Positions 1 through 7,711 are shown, counted from the stretch's first letter. The stretch: 15,250 nucleotides of DNA from an uncultured Elusimicrobia bacterium (GCA_900321055.1 ONUQ01000064.1:1-15250); one strand, 5' to 3'. Numbers and translations: made by a program. The notes: generated by a model from the letters alone, not told the origin.

Positions 1-270
1 AAAAAAAAATTTCACCGTCGGAAAAATTACTTTTTGATGTCTTTTTTTGTTCAATAAAGTGGCAAACTTCGGTTAACGGTTAACAGGATTATGTGTTAAG
101 CAGTTTTTTTTGATTTTTTTTAAATTTTGCTTAAATGTTGTGTTCAGGAATAAACTTATTTGATAAAATTTTAGTTCAAAATGGTTCTTTTGTTGATATT
201 TAGTTTTTAGTCAAACTAAACACTTTAAAACATTTATTTTATTTAAATATAACCTGAAACTTCTATTATT
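1..270. other. Non-coding AT-rich stretch left of the Omp85-like gene
   Basis: No frame stays open for a useful length on either strand and no ribosome binding site with an open frame follows. What can be seen is a perfect tandem 7-mer, GGTTAAC twice at 71-84; a 7-bp inverted repeat TTAAGCA/TGCTTAA (96-102 and 128-134) around a T-rich loop; and a stronger 8-bp inverted repeat at 199-220, listed separately. The stretch is probably the 3' flank of the leftward operon ending at 271. Confidence 0.6.
199..220 (-). terminator. Possible weak terminator hairpin after the Omp85-like gene
   Basis: TTTAGTTT at 199-206 and AAACTAAA at 213-220 form a perfect 8-bp stem with a 6-base loop, about 50 bases past the stop codon of the leftward Omp85-like gene. 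The stem is AT-rich and no clear T-run follows on the minus strand, so it is at best a weak terminator or a 3'-end stabilising hairpin. Position and symmetry are seen; the role is inferred. Confidence 0.3.
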
Positions 271-1320
271 TTAAAATGCTTCCATCAAAGTGAAATATGT
301 TCCTCTTGATTCGTTGGAAGCTGCAAAATCTATTCTAAAATTCAGTTTCGGATTATTTTTTACTTTGATTCTTATACCTGCACCCGAAGCAATTTTTATT
401 TTTCTTAAGTTTATATCTTCAAGACTGTTGTAAACATTTCCAATACCCGTAAATAATGCCAAAGATACAACATTTGTTATTTTTATTTTAAATTCCGGTT
501 GAACCGCCAACAAAATATTGTCCACATATCTGTTAGCATAAAAACCTCTTATCATATTTGCTCCGCCTATTGCAGGTAAAACTTGTATGGGGGCATTGCC
601 GTTTATGAATTCGCTATATATTTGATATGAAAATAAAACTTTCTTTTCGTAAACATAAAAATAGTTTCTAAAATCAAACTTTATTTTTGAATAATCATAT
701 TTACTTGCAAACTTGTTATTATAAACTAAATAATCTGCTCTTGCCAAAACACCTTTTGTAGGATATATGTTACTGTCTCTTGTATCAAATGTAGCTTTAA
801 ATCCTGCTCCGGAAACTATTCCGTTAGTTTTACAATATTGTAACTGCCCCGTATCTTTTGTGTTTTGTATTGTCATATCTTCAAAATTATATTGAACACC
901 TAACATAAAATTTTTAATAATTTTTTTGGAAAAACTTATACCTGCTCCGTGCTTCCTGTTCAGATAATCTTCTTCGTCATCTTTTGAAGAATCATTGCCT
1001 ATACCGAAATATTTTCTTTTAAAACTTGTATATACCAACTTTCCTTCCAACAAATAATTGTTACCGTCAAAATAAATTGAAGGCATTGCTCCGATACTAA
1101 ACTGATTTTTTAGTGTATACAGTGCAAAAAAATTCAATGCGGAAAAATGTTTTTGGTCATCTTTTTTAAAATGTAATATATCCGTAAAAGTTAATCCGAC
1201 ATTTGTTTCGGGCATATAAAACGGTATCAGGAAAAATATGTTTCTTGACTGAGCATATACCCCTGAACCATAAAATACTAAAGTCATTAAAATTAATATA
1301 AAAATTTTTTTCATTTTCAT
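271..1320 (-). CDS. Omp85/BamA-TamA-like outer-membrane beta-barrel without POTRA domains
   Basis: Predicted outer-membrane barrel of the bacterial surface antigen (D15/Omp85) superfamily, 349 aa. A signal peptide covers about residues 1-23 (KMKK, hydrophobic core, cleavage after VYA). The rest reads as alternating strands: an FGIGND stretch near 105-110, the family motif DTRDSNIYPTKG at 179-190, and an IGGANMIRGF stretch at 251-260 that holds the conserved RGF tripeptide of the barrel's inward loop. It ends in Phe, as expected for the beta-signal read by the Bam machine. Full Omp85 proteins carry N-terminal POTRA domains; here the barrel starts right after the signal peptide, so this is not BamA itself. 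It starts directly after the stop of the methyltransferase gene (no gap) and has no clear ribosome binding site; an alternative ATG lies two codons in. The cargo or function is unknown. Confidence 0.8.
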   Translation of the reverse strand: MKMKKIFILILMTLVFYGSGVYAQSRNIFFLIPFYMPETNVGLTFTDILHFKKDDQKHFSALNFFALYTLKNQFSIGAMPSIYFDGNNYLLEGKLVYTSFKRKYFGIGNDSSKDDEEDYLNRKHGAGISFSKKIIKNFMLGVQYNFEDMTIQNTKDTGQLQYCKTNGIVSGAGFKATFDTRDSNIYPTKGVLARADYLVYNNKFASKYDYSKIKFDFRNYFYVYEKKVLFSYQIYSEFINGNAPIQVLPAIGGANMIRGFYANRYVDNILLAVQPEFKIKITNVVSLALFTGIGNVYNSLEDINLRKIKIASGAGIRIKVKNNPKLNFRIDFAASNESRGTYFTLMEAF

Positions 1321-2082
1321 TTATTTGTTTCTGTTCAATTGTTTTGATATTTCATATATTGCAATTGAACAAGCAACAGATGCATTTAAAGATTGAGATT
1401 TTCCCGTCATATCTATTTTAACTTTTGAATCAACAACATCTAAAATGTTTTTACTTATACCTTTAGATTCGTTTCCGATAATTATTGCAACACTATTGCT
1501 AAATTCGGTATCGGTCAAACCGGTTTTAGCATCCAACGAAAAAGCATAAGTTTTTATTTGTTTTTGTTTTAAGATTTGTATCAAACTCATTACATCACAT
1601 TCACAAATTATAGGAATATTAAATATCGCCCCCATTGTAGCCCTAACAACCTTATCACTATAAACATCCGCAGAATTTTTAGAAACAAAAATCCCTTTGG
1701 CTCCAAATGCCTCCGCAGTTCTAATTATAGTTCCCATATTTCCCGGATCCTGTAAAGTATCCGTTATTATAAAAAGACCTTTATCGGATAACACTTTTTC
1801 CATAGCATTATTTTTCTTTTCTACTACGGCTAAAATTTCTTGCGGAGTTTTTGTTCCGGAAATTTTTTTAAAAATTTTGTCTGTTGTTATATAAACTTCT
1901 TCAGCTTTAAAATCCTGATACTTTTTTGTAGTTAAAATAAACTTTACATTCCAATCTTCTGGAATTTCTGTTACCTGTTTAAAACCTTCCACTACAAATA
2001 ATGCCCGTTCATCCCTGTTTTTCTTTTCTTTTAAAGAAACTATTAATTTGATTACGGCATTATGAACACTTTCTATAAACAT
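1321..2082 (-). CDS. TrmH/SpoU family RNA 2'-O-ribose methyltransferase
   Basis: SPOUT-class enzyme expected to transfer a methyl group from S-adenosylmethionine to the 2'-OH of a ribose in rRNA or tRNA. From the ATG it is 253 aa. The N-terminal substrate-binding domain shows the FVVEGFK signature near residue 30. The three knotted-domain motifs follow in order: DPGNMGTIIRTAEAFG near 112-127, IIIGNESKGIS near 200-210, and IDMTGKSQSLNASVA near 223-237 with the invariant Asn and Ser. I chose the ATG at 2082 because AAGGG lies 8 bases upstream; a TTG just before it is also in frame. It is the middle gene of a leftward trio, 11 bases after the LOG gene and abutting the barrel gene. The exact nucleotide target cannot be read from the sequence; the layout resembles RlmB/TsnR-like rRNA enzymes. 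Confidence 0.88.
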   Translation of the reverse strand: MFIESVHNAVIKLIVSLKEKKNRDERALFVVEGFKQVTEIPEDWNVKFILTTKKYQDFKAEEVYITTDKIFKKISGTKTPQEILAVVEKKNNAMEKVLSDKGLFIITDTLQDPGNMGTIIRTAEAFGAKGIFVSKNSADVYSDKVVRATMGAIFNIPIICECDVMSLIQILKQKQIKTYAFSLDAKTGLTDTEFSNSVAIIIGNESKGISKNILDVVDSKVKIDMTGKSQSLNASVACSIAIYEISKQLNRNK

Positions 2083-2093
2083 CAATTAAACCC

Positions 2094-2663
2094 TTATATG
2101 AATTTAGATTCCTGTTTATCTTTTGCATTCTTTAATCTGTCTATCAATTTAGCACAATCCTGCTCTACTATAATATTATCTAAATATATTTGTTTCATAA
2201 ATCCTTCATCTACGGATTTTTGTAACATCTTTATAAAATAATCGTAAAAATTATTTACATTCAATAAAGCACAAGGTTTATTATGTAACCTCAATTGTTT
2301 CCAAGTTAATACTTCTATTATCTCTTCAAATGTGCCCAGCCCACCCGGAAGAGCAACAAAATAATCGGATAATTCAAACATAGTTTTTTTTCTTGTATGC
2401 ATATCGGGAACAAGTTTGAGGTCTGTTATTCTCATATTCCCAAGATGATGATTATGTAAAAATTCCGGAATTATACCGATAACTTTTCCGCCGTTATTTA
2501 TGGCAGTATCCGAAATTATCTTCATAATTCCAACATTACCGCCACCATAAACAACCGTTAAATCATTTTTAACAATTTCTTTCGCAAAATTCTCTGCAAC
2601 TTCAGAATAAATTTTGTGGTATCCGACATTTGAACCGCAATATACACATATTGATTTTGCCAC
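2094..2663 (-). CDS. LOG family nucleotide 5'-monophosphate phosphoribohydrolase
   Basis: 189-aa Rossmann-fold protein of the LOG (Lonely guy)/YgdH-PpnN-like group, of the kind often annotated as TIGR00730. Members split the N-glycosidic bond of nucleoside 5'-monophosphates (cytokinin-type or purine/pyrimidine) into base and ribose 5-phosphate. Seen here: MAKSICVYCGSN at the start, the VYGGGNVGIM loop at 38-47, the MHTRK segment at 89-93 and the diagnostic PGGLGTFEE at 106-114. The start codon is GTG: an in-frame TGA lies three codons upstream, and AGGTG sits 7 bases before it. It heads the leftward unit with the methyltransferase and barrel genes. Family membership is firm; the true substrate is not. 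Confidence 0.88.
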   Translation of the reverse strand: MAKSICVYCGSNVGYHKIYSEVAENFAKEIVKNDLTVVYGGGNVGIMKIISDTAINNGGKVIGIIPEFLHNHHLGNMRITDLKLVPDMHTRKKTMFELSDYFVALPGGLGTFEEIIEVLTWKQLRLHNKPCALLNVNNFYDYFIKMLQKSVDEGFMKQIYLDNIIVEQDCAKLIDRLKNAKDKQESKFI

Positions 2664-2676
2664 TATATTTCACCTT
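2661..2676 (-). promoter_or_regulatory. Ribosome binding site that fixes the GTG start of the LOG gene
   Basis: On the minus strand AAAGGTG precedes GTG with a 7-base spacer, and the reading frame is closed upstream by TGA. No ATG is available near the conserved N-terminus, so GTG must be used. Confidence 0.7.
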
Positions 2677-2681
2677 TTAAT

Positions 2682-2730
2682 AAAAAAGAAACTACCAAAT
2701 AATATAGAATAAGCTGATAGTTTCTTTTTT
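2682..2730. terminator. 13-bp perfect hairpin with T-runs on both strands
   Basis: AAAAAAGAAACTA at 2682-2694 pairs fully with TAGTTTCTTTTTT at 2718-2730, around a 23-base loop. It begins 15 bases past the stop of the leftward lipoprotein gene, and on the minus strand the stem ends in six T, so it can act as that gene's intrinsic terminator. It also lies 19 bases before the LOG start, so it may attenuate read-through into the LOG-methyltransferase-barrel unit. The large loop and AT content make the strength uncertain. Confidence 0.6.
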
Positions 2731-2744
2731 TAATATTTTAAACT

Positions 2745-3896
2745 TTACTCTTGAATTTTTTGTAAAGCTGTTTTTGCCAAATCTTTCAACTCTTTTTTTG
2801 TATTTTCATTTTCTGCTATTTTTTTCAATGCATCAACAGCTTCACCAGCATCTTTTCCTAAATCTCCAAGTTCATAAATAACTCTTGCTACGATTTCTTC
2901 ATTATCATCTTGGAGCATAGCTATTAATTCGGGAACACATGATTTGTTTGCTTTTCCGATTCTTGATAAACTTCTTCTAACAGCCAGTTTAACATCATCA
3001 CTATTATCATTTAAAAAAGCAATAAAATTCGGAACAAAAGGTTTTGCTTCCGTTCTCTTATTTCCAATTTGTTCTATAATCGCAATTTTTAGGTCTTCAG
3101 GTTTATCTTTCAAATAATTAAATATCTCATTAACCTGCTCTTTTGTCGGCACTCCTATTTTTTCCGTTGCTCTTAAAACTCTCTTTCTATACATAGGATC
3201 TACTGCTACAACAACCAAATCAGGATATGCCTTTTGTGCCCAACTAAACATATCACCCAAACAGTCTATTGCCAAATTTTTAAGTACTTCATTATCCTGA
3301 TTTAATAAAGCAATAATTTTATCCAAATAACCTCTTTTTACGACCATACCTGCAATATTAGGTAAAAGAGGTAAAACTTCCCGTTTTATCATAGAATTGT
3401 CTGTATTCAATAAATCCAGAAGAGCTTCCGATACCGGAATATAGTTCTTCAACTTTGGCAAAAGTTCAAGAACACCCAAAATTTTATACTGATTTTTTGA
3501 CTTTAAAACAGTACTTAAATAATCAAACATTCTAAGTTTTGATTCTTTATTTTTAAGATCATTAAGTGTGAGATAAGCATAGTTTTTAACTTTTAACTCG
3601 CTGTGAGAAATAAATTGCATAACCTTATCCAATGCAACCTCAGCATCTACTTCCAAAGATTTCTTATAATGGTTAAAAGCCTCTCTATAATTTTGCCTGG
3701 AAAAGAAAATATCTCCCAACTTTTTTTCTGCCAATGCAACCTTCTCCCCTTTATTTATAGAAAAGACATAATACTTAATGGCTTCTTCGTATTCTCCGTA
3801 ATCCTGATATTCCAAAGCTTTATCAAAATCGGACTGTCTGTTACACGAACAAAAAACAAAAAACAAGCATAAAATCAAATATTTTATTTTTCTCAT
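2745..3896 (-). CDS. Lipoprotein with N-terminal TPRs and C-terminal HEAT repeats
   Basis: 383-aa predicted lipoprotein. The first 18 residues are a lipoprotein-type signal (RK, then a hydrophobic run) ending in CSC; Cys18 is the likely lipidated residue, although the -3 to -1 positions (F-C-S) are not a textbook lipobox. Residues about 22-90 contain two TPR-like helix pairs (FDKALEYQDYGEYEEAIKYY, then LGDIFFSRQNYREAFNHYKKSL). Residues about 100-380 are a solenoid of HEAT/PBS-lyase-like repeats, clearest near the end (PFVPNFIAFLNDNSDDVKL, CVPELIAMLQDDNEEIVAR). Both repeat types bind proteins, so an envelope scaffold or assembly role is plausible; no catalytic motif is seen. Start: AAGGA lies 6 bases before the ATG. 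It appears to be monocistronic, with its own promoter and a following hairpin. I do not recognise a specific gene name. Confidence 0.82.
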   Translation of the reverse strand: MRKIKYLILCLFFVFCSCNRQSDFDKALEYQDYGEYEEAIKYYVFSINKGEKVALAEKKLGDIFFSRQNYREAFNHYKKSLEVDAEVALDKVMQFISHSELKVKNYAYLTLNDLKNKESKLRMFDYLSTVLKSKNQYKILGVLELLPKLKNYIPVSEALLDLLNTDNSMIKREVLPLLPNIAGMVVKRGYLDKIIALLNQDNEVLKNLAIDCLGDMFSWAQKAYPDLVVVAVDPMYRKRVLRATEKIGVPTKEQVNEIFNYLKDKPEDLKIAIIEQIGNKRTEAKPFVPNFIAFLNDNSDDVKLAVRRSLSRIGKANKSCVPELIAMLQDDNEEIVARVIYELGDLGKDAGEAVDALKKIAENENTKKELKDLAKTALQKIQE

Positions 3897-3925
3897 ATCA
3901 AATCCTTAAAATAAAACTACTATGT

Positions 3926-3955
3926 ATTTTATCATATTTTCCATAAATAAAACAA
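3926..3955 (-). promoter_or_regulatory. Candidate promoter of the TPR/HEAT lipoprotein
   Basis: On the minus strand TTGTTT (3955-3950) and TAAAAT (3931-3926) are separated by 18 bases, about 30 bases before the ATG. Both boxes are imperfect and the background is AT-rich, so this is tentative. Confidence 0.35.
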
Positions 3956-4040
3956 CCTAAATAAAACAAACTTTGCTTTTACAACCTCAACCGACAAAAA
4001 CATCTCAAACTTTATATTCTTAATTTCAAACCGTTAAAAT

Positions 4041-6530
4041 CTAAGAATAAATATATAAAAAATCTTTTAAAAAATGTATCAAATTTTTCCCCGTATAAAA
4101 AGCAGCATATTTCTTTTTCCATACAGGATTAAATTTAGATTTAAATTCTTTCAATGCCGTCATATCATATTTGAAATGTTCCGCAAAAACAAAAATTTTA
4201 GCTTTCTTGTTAAATTTTTCATCTATAATTATTTCGTCACTCGGTGTTAATCCTAAATTGAACCATTTATATCCGTTTTGTTTTGCCCAAACAACAGATT
4301 TAAATAAAATATATTGTAACATCTTATTATCACAATCCGTAGTATATCTTACATTACCGACAAAGACTTCAAATTTATTTTCGGATAACAATAAATAAGC
4401 ATAAGCCGAAATAAAATTATCTTTTTTTACAATTATGCATTTATTCGATGCATTAACCGATACATCAAACATTTTATTTTTTAAGTTTCCAAAATTTGTT
4501 TCCCACTGATAATCTATATATCCTATATATTTTTTATTTTCTAAAAAAACATCTTTATCAACAATTTCAAAACTATATCCGCAACTTTCCAATTCTTCCG
4601 ACAAACTTTTAATATCGGAAACGGATTTTAAATCCTGTGAAAATTTTTCAAGAGAAATGTTTGCATCCGCACCGAAAGAAGCAATATCAAAACCTATATC
4701 ATCATAAACTTTTAAATTTTTATATCCCAAATAAATAAATACAGGATTTATATTTTTTAATTCGGTCATTTCCTTAAAATTCCAAATAAGTTCTTTACCG
4801 TCTTTATTATCTCCAACGGGATCTCCAAAAACTATTGCATTATCATTTACTCTGGAAAACATAATATATGAATTAGTATTCATAGTAAATAAACTTCTGT
4901 TTTCAAAAGCATATTTTCCGTAAACATAATTTGATTTTCGTGATATTCTGTTAATATTATCTAAACTAATATTTGACTGTTTATATCTGTACCTTTTCCA
5001 AATTTCCGATATTACAACTATAATTATTGTGATGAGCATACCTATACAAATTCTTAAAGCTCTTCCCGAATCGCTTGCACTAAACAAAACAGATATAAAT
5101 TTATTTATTGAATAAAAATCCGGTCTGTATACAAAGAAACATAACCATGTTGAAAAAACAAATACTGCCGTTATTAAAGAAAACCACACCATACTTAATT
5201 TCATTGAAACCAAACTTAAACTTCTGTAAAAATATTTTTTTGCCAAAATAATAAGCGAAAGCAAAACTAACAGGAATACTATTTTTTCATATCCGTATCC
5301 GTTAATTAAAGCCAAAGGAAACAATAATGCCAATAAAGCTACCGCAATTTGATATGCTTTTTTTATTCTGAGAACAAGTCCTCTTGAAACAAACAACAAA
5401 CTTATACCTATAACACTTACGGCAAAATGCAACGAATCCAATATTATTGTGGAGATATAATCGTTTAATTTGTTAATTATTGAAGAAGATACATCGGTTA
5501 CACCGGAAAATAATATTATTGCTCCGCCAATAAAAATGCTTATGGATAAAGCCTGCGGAATCAACGAAGACAATCTTGCACCATAAAACCTTGCAAGAAC
5601 TTTAAATCTTTTTTTAGACCTGAAAAATTCGCTACTGGCTAATAATAAAAGAGCTATTCCTAAAGGGAAAAAATAAAAAATTGCTCTATATGCAAGCAAT
5701 GAACCCATAACGGAAGCCTTTTCCGTAGCCTGCGGTAACATCATAAATATTGCAGTTTCAAATGCTCCCATACCACCGGGAATTTGACTTACTATTCCAA
5801 GCATTTGTGCAACTAAAAATATTTGTAATAATGTTATATATGACATTTCCCCCGTCGGCAGCAAAACAAATAATGTACATGAAGCTATTACCCAATCAGC
5901 CGTAGCAAGTAACATCTGCCATAAGGTAATTTTTATATCGGGAAATGTAACAGTCAATTTGTTGAATATTTTTATAGGTTTAGATTTGAACAAACTTAAC
6001 AAACTATACAAAATAACAGCCGTCAAAAATATAATTCCCAACGGTAACGAAGAATTAAAGAAAAATTTGCTGTCGGTAAACTCTACGGGATAAAAAGTAA
6101 AGACCAGTGCACCTATAATAAGCAATCCAAACCATATTGTTGCGGAAGAAAAAAATAAAACTTTTGTTACATCTAACATTGAAACATTGTATAAGGAATA
6201 AAGTCTGTATCTTATTGAACCGCCAAAAAGCATGGAAAATCCGGTATTGTTCCCTAATGCATTACTGATAAAACATGTAAAAACTACATTTTTAAATTTT
6301 AACGGAACATTTATATATTTAAAAGCAATAACATCATACCCGCCCAAAATTAAATAATATAACAATGTAAGAGCCAAAGCAATTATTATTTTAATTGAAG
6401 GTATAGATTTTAATGCACTCAGAATTTCCTGATAACTGCAATTTTTTATTTCATGGCTTAACAACATTATGGCAACAACAAATATAACAATTCCAATCGG
6501 AGCTATAAGGATTTTAACTATTTTTTTCAT
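4041..6530 (-). CDS. mprF: MprF-like phosphatidylglycerol aminoacyltransferase/flippase
   Basis: 829-aa membrane protein with the full two-part MprF design. Roughly residues 1-520 hold about a dozen or more hydrophobic helices, including the UPF0104/flippase part (a QIPGGMGAFETAIF segment is typical). Residues about 530-829 are the soluble DUF2156 GNAT-like domain, with the stretches SYIMFSRVNDNAIVFGDPVG, FGADANISLEKF, WFNLGLTPSD and a basic FKSKFNPVWKKKY end. Characterised members move Lys or Ala from aminoacyl-tRNA to phosphatidylglycerol in the inner membrane and flip the product outward, lowering surface negative charge and sensitivity to cationic peptides. The amino acid used here cannot be read. 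It starts 4 bases after the deaminase stop, so the two are probably co-transcribed; the ribosome binding site is weak (AGAG about 10 bases upstream). Length and both domains are intact. Confidence 0.85.
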   Translation of the reverse strand: MKKIVKILIAPIGIVIFVVAIMLLSHEIKNCSYQEILSALKSIPSIKIIIALALTLLYYLILGGYDVIAFKYINVPLKFKNVVFTCFISNALGNNTGFSMLFGGSIRYRLYSLYNVSMLDVTKVLFFSSATIWFGLLIIGALVFTFYPVEFTDSKFFFNSSLPLGIIFLTAVILYSLLSLFKSKPIKIFNKLTVTFPDIKITLWQMLLATADWVIASCTLFVLLPTGEMSYITLLQIFLVAQMLGIVSQIPGGMGAFETAIFMMLPQATEKASVMGSLLAYRAIFYFFPLGIALLLLASSEFFRSKKRFKVLARFYGARLSSLIPQALSISIFIGGAIILFSGVTDVSSSIINKLNDYISTIILDSLHFAVSVIGISLLFVSRGLVLRIKKAYQIAVALLALLFPLALINGYGYEKIVFLLVLLSLIILAKKYFYRSLSLVSMKLSMVWFSLITAVFVFSTWLCFFVYRPDFYSINKFISVLFSASDSGRALRICIGMLITIIIVVISEIWKRYRYKQSNISLDNINRISRKSNYVYGKYAFENRSLFTMNTNSYIMFSRVNDNAIVFGDPVGDNKDGKELIWNFKEMTELKNINPVFIYLGYKNLKVYDDIGFDIASFGADANISLEKFSQDLKSVSDIKSLSEELESCGYSFEIVDKDVFLENKKYIGYIDYQWETNFGNLKNKMFDVSVNASNKCIIVKKDNFISAYAYLLLSENKFEVFVGNVRYTTDCDNKMLQYILFKSVVWAKQNGYKWFNLGLTPSDEIIIDEKFNKKAKIFVFAEHFKYDMTALKEFKSKFNPVWKKKYAAFYTGKNLIHFLKDFLYIYS

Positions 6531-6534
6531 AATA

Positions 6535-7005
6535 TCAATACTCTATTTTGTCTTTTTTTGTATTCCATTCTTCAAACGGCAAACTGCAACTTTCGTTTTT
6601 TACTTCAACAAGCTCTATCGTTTTTATTTTATTTTTAAGCTCATCATAAATTTTACTGTCTCTAAAGCCATACTCATTCGCAATCTCTTTTGTTGCACAA
6701 TAATAAACTTTTTTTATGTTTGCCCAATATATTGCAGAATAACACATAGGACAAGGATAACAGGAAGTGTATATTTCACATCCCGTTAAATCAAATGTTT
6801 TTAATTTTTTTGAAACTTTTCTTATAACATCTATTTCCGCATGAAGAGTGGGATCATTTGTTGAAGTTACTCTATTATATCCGTAACCTATTATTCTATT
6901 ATCTTTTACAATAAGTGCAGCAAAAGGACCACCCCTCCCGCTTAACACATTTTTCTGTGCAAGACAGATAACTTTATTCATAAATTTATTTTCACTATCA
7001 TTCAT
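6535..7005 (-). CDS. guaD: Guanine deaminase-like CDA-fold nucleoside/base deaminase
   Basis: 156-aa zinc deaminase. The zinc site is visible as H55-A-E57, with Glu57 as proton shuttle, and P84-C-P-M-C88. Length, the NDPTLHAE segment, the PCPMCYSAIYWA stretch, the SKIYDEL segment and the C-terminal F-x2-W...EY ending match the Bacillus GuaD type, in which the C-terminal Tyr of one subunit reaches the active site. The expected reaction is guanine to xanthine plus ammonia in purine salvage. The C-terminal match makes the tRNA adenosine deaminase TadA much less likely. No Shine-Dalgarno sequence is seen before the ATG. It leads a two-gene unit with mprF. The enzyme class is firm; guanine as substrate is inferred from overall similarity. 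Confidence 0.82.
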   Translation of the reverse strand: MNDSENKFMNKVICLAQKNVLSGRGGPFAALIVKDNRIIGYGYNRVTSTNDPTLHAEIDVIRKVSKKLKTFDLTGCEIYTSCYPCPMCYSAIYWANIKKVYYCATKEIANEYGFRDSKIYDELKNKIKTIELVEVKNESCSLPFEEWNTKKDKIEY

Positions 7006-7031
7006 AATCGTTGATTACATCATAAAACAAA

Positions 7032-7040
7032 AGTATAACA
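7032..7040 (-). promoter_or_regulatory. Extended -10 promoter before the deaminase-mprF pair
   Basis: The minus strand reads TGTTATACT, an extended -10 (TG-n-TATACT), ending 26 bases before the deaminase ATG. No convincing -35 box lies 17 bases upstream, which is usual for extended -10 promoters. Confidence 0.5.
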
Positions 7041-7090
7041 CAAATTGTTATATAAAATAAAAATTTTTATAATAAATAAAAGCATACCAA

Positions 7091-7178
7091 CGGAGAGAGA
7101 GGGATTCGAACCCTCGATAGAGGTTAATCTATAGCAGTTTTCGAGACTACCGCCTTAAACCAACTCGGCCATCTCTCC
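7091..7178 (-). tRNA. tRNA-Ser (anticodon CGA)
   Basis: An 88-base class II tRNA. The acceptor arms GGAGAGA (5', at 7178) and TCTCTCC pair fully, with G as discriminator. The D arm has TGGCCGAGTTGG, the anticodon arm GTAGT-CTCGAAA-ACTGC gives loop anticodon CGA, then comes a long variable arm, and the T arm is GAGGGTTCGAATCCCTC. The long variable arm, discriminator G and CGA anticodon identify serine, reading UCG. The 3' CCA is not encoded (the next bases are TTGG), so it must be added by the CCA-adding enzyme. It lies downstream of the pilin relic on the same strand. Confidence 0.95.
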
Positions 7179-7241
7179 ACAAAATAACAACACGGGAATT
7201 TCTAACTTCTATAAAAGACACACATTTTATGCTACTAAAAA

Positions 7242-7648
7242 TTAATCCGAACCCCTGTCTTCTATAATTCTGGGAGTACCGCTTACAGAACCCTCTAATG
7301 TTAAAGTAATACCTGTCGCCGGACCGCTACCGCTAATCGTTGTTGTATAACTGTCACCGTCAATATTCTGTGTGTAAGAAGTAAAATATTTATTTCTTCT
7401 GGCATCTACCCCAAAAGCCGATGACAAGGAAGTTCCTGCCGTTCCGACATAAAACTGTCCATGTCTTGAATAATAAATTTGTTGTGCCGCATTAATTTCC
7501 CCGAGTAAAGATTTTCCTTCCGTAATATAACCTTTCTTTAACATAATTTCTATAAACGGGAACACCGACAAATGCCAATATAGCAACAATTACTATTGTA
7601 ATAATTAATTCTATACATAGTGAAACCTTTATCTTTATTGTAACACAT
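7242..7648 (-). pseudogene. Type IV pilin (prepilin) gene broken by two +1 frameshifts
   Basis: Pieces of one pilin lie in three frames. From the ATG at 7648, which has AAAAGGAGAA upstream with a 9-base gap from GGAG, the frame reads MCYNKDKGFTM, the class III leader with the G|FT cleavage site. One extra base near 7615-7618 shifts to the frame encoding IELIITIVIVAILAFVGVPV (then YRNYV), the hydrophobic alpha-1 helix. A second extra base in the A-rich stretch near 7534-7539 shifts to KKGYITEGKSLLGEINAAQQ and the globular part, with GVDARRNKYF, down to the TAA at 7242. Removing both extra bases would restore a protein of about 134 aa, the normal size for a minor or orphan pilin. The translatable remnant from the downstream ATG at 7589 lacks the leader and helix and could not be a working pilin. 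A sequencing error at either point cannot be excluded. The promoter and ribosome binding site are still recognisable, so decay looks recent. Confidence 0.85.
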
Positions 7649-7680
7649 ACACAAATTCTCCTTTTAACAAGATATTGGGC

Positions 7681-7711
7681 ACTAAAATATCGTTGTTCTC
7701 CATATTTTAGT
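7681..7711. repeat. Perfect 10-bp inverted repeat over the pilin promoter, possible operator
   Basis: ACTAAAATAT at 7681-7690 and ATATTTTAGT at 7702-7711 are exact inverse complements with an 11-base centre. The right arm contains the proposed minus-strand -10 (TAAAAT), and the left arm lies just past the predicted transcription start. A second, shorter palindrome AGTAT-AAAA-ATACT (7709-7722) overlaps its edge. The symmetry is seen; binding by a dimeric regulator is inferred. Confidence 0.45.

Noticed and set aside
71..84. Tandem GGTTAAC repeat, considered as a regulator site or start of a repeat array
   Set aside because: Only two copies and no gene start facing it inside the window.
1697..1894. 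65-codon plus-strand frame inside the methyltransferase gene
   Set aside because: Antisense to the SPOUT motif I region; shadow frame.
6469..6789. 106-codon plus-strand frame across the mprF-guaD junction
   Set aside because: It lies antisense to the conserved zinc motif of the deaminase and the first MprF helix; the Phe/Ile-rich product has no recognisable motif.
7057..7070. 14-base palindrome ATAAAAATTTTTAT after the tRNA-Ser gene, considered as its terminator
   Set aside because: It has no natural loop and consists only of A and T, so it is expected by chance in this region and forms a weak hairpin.
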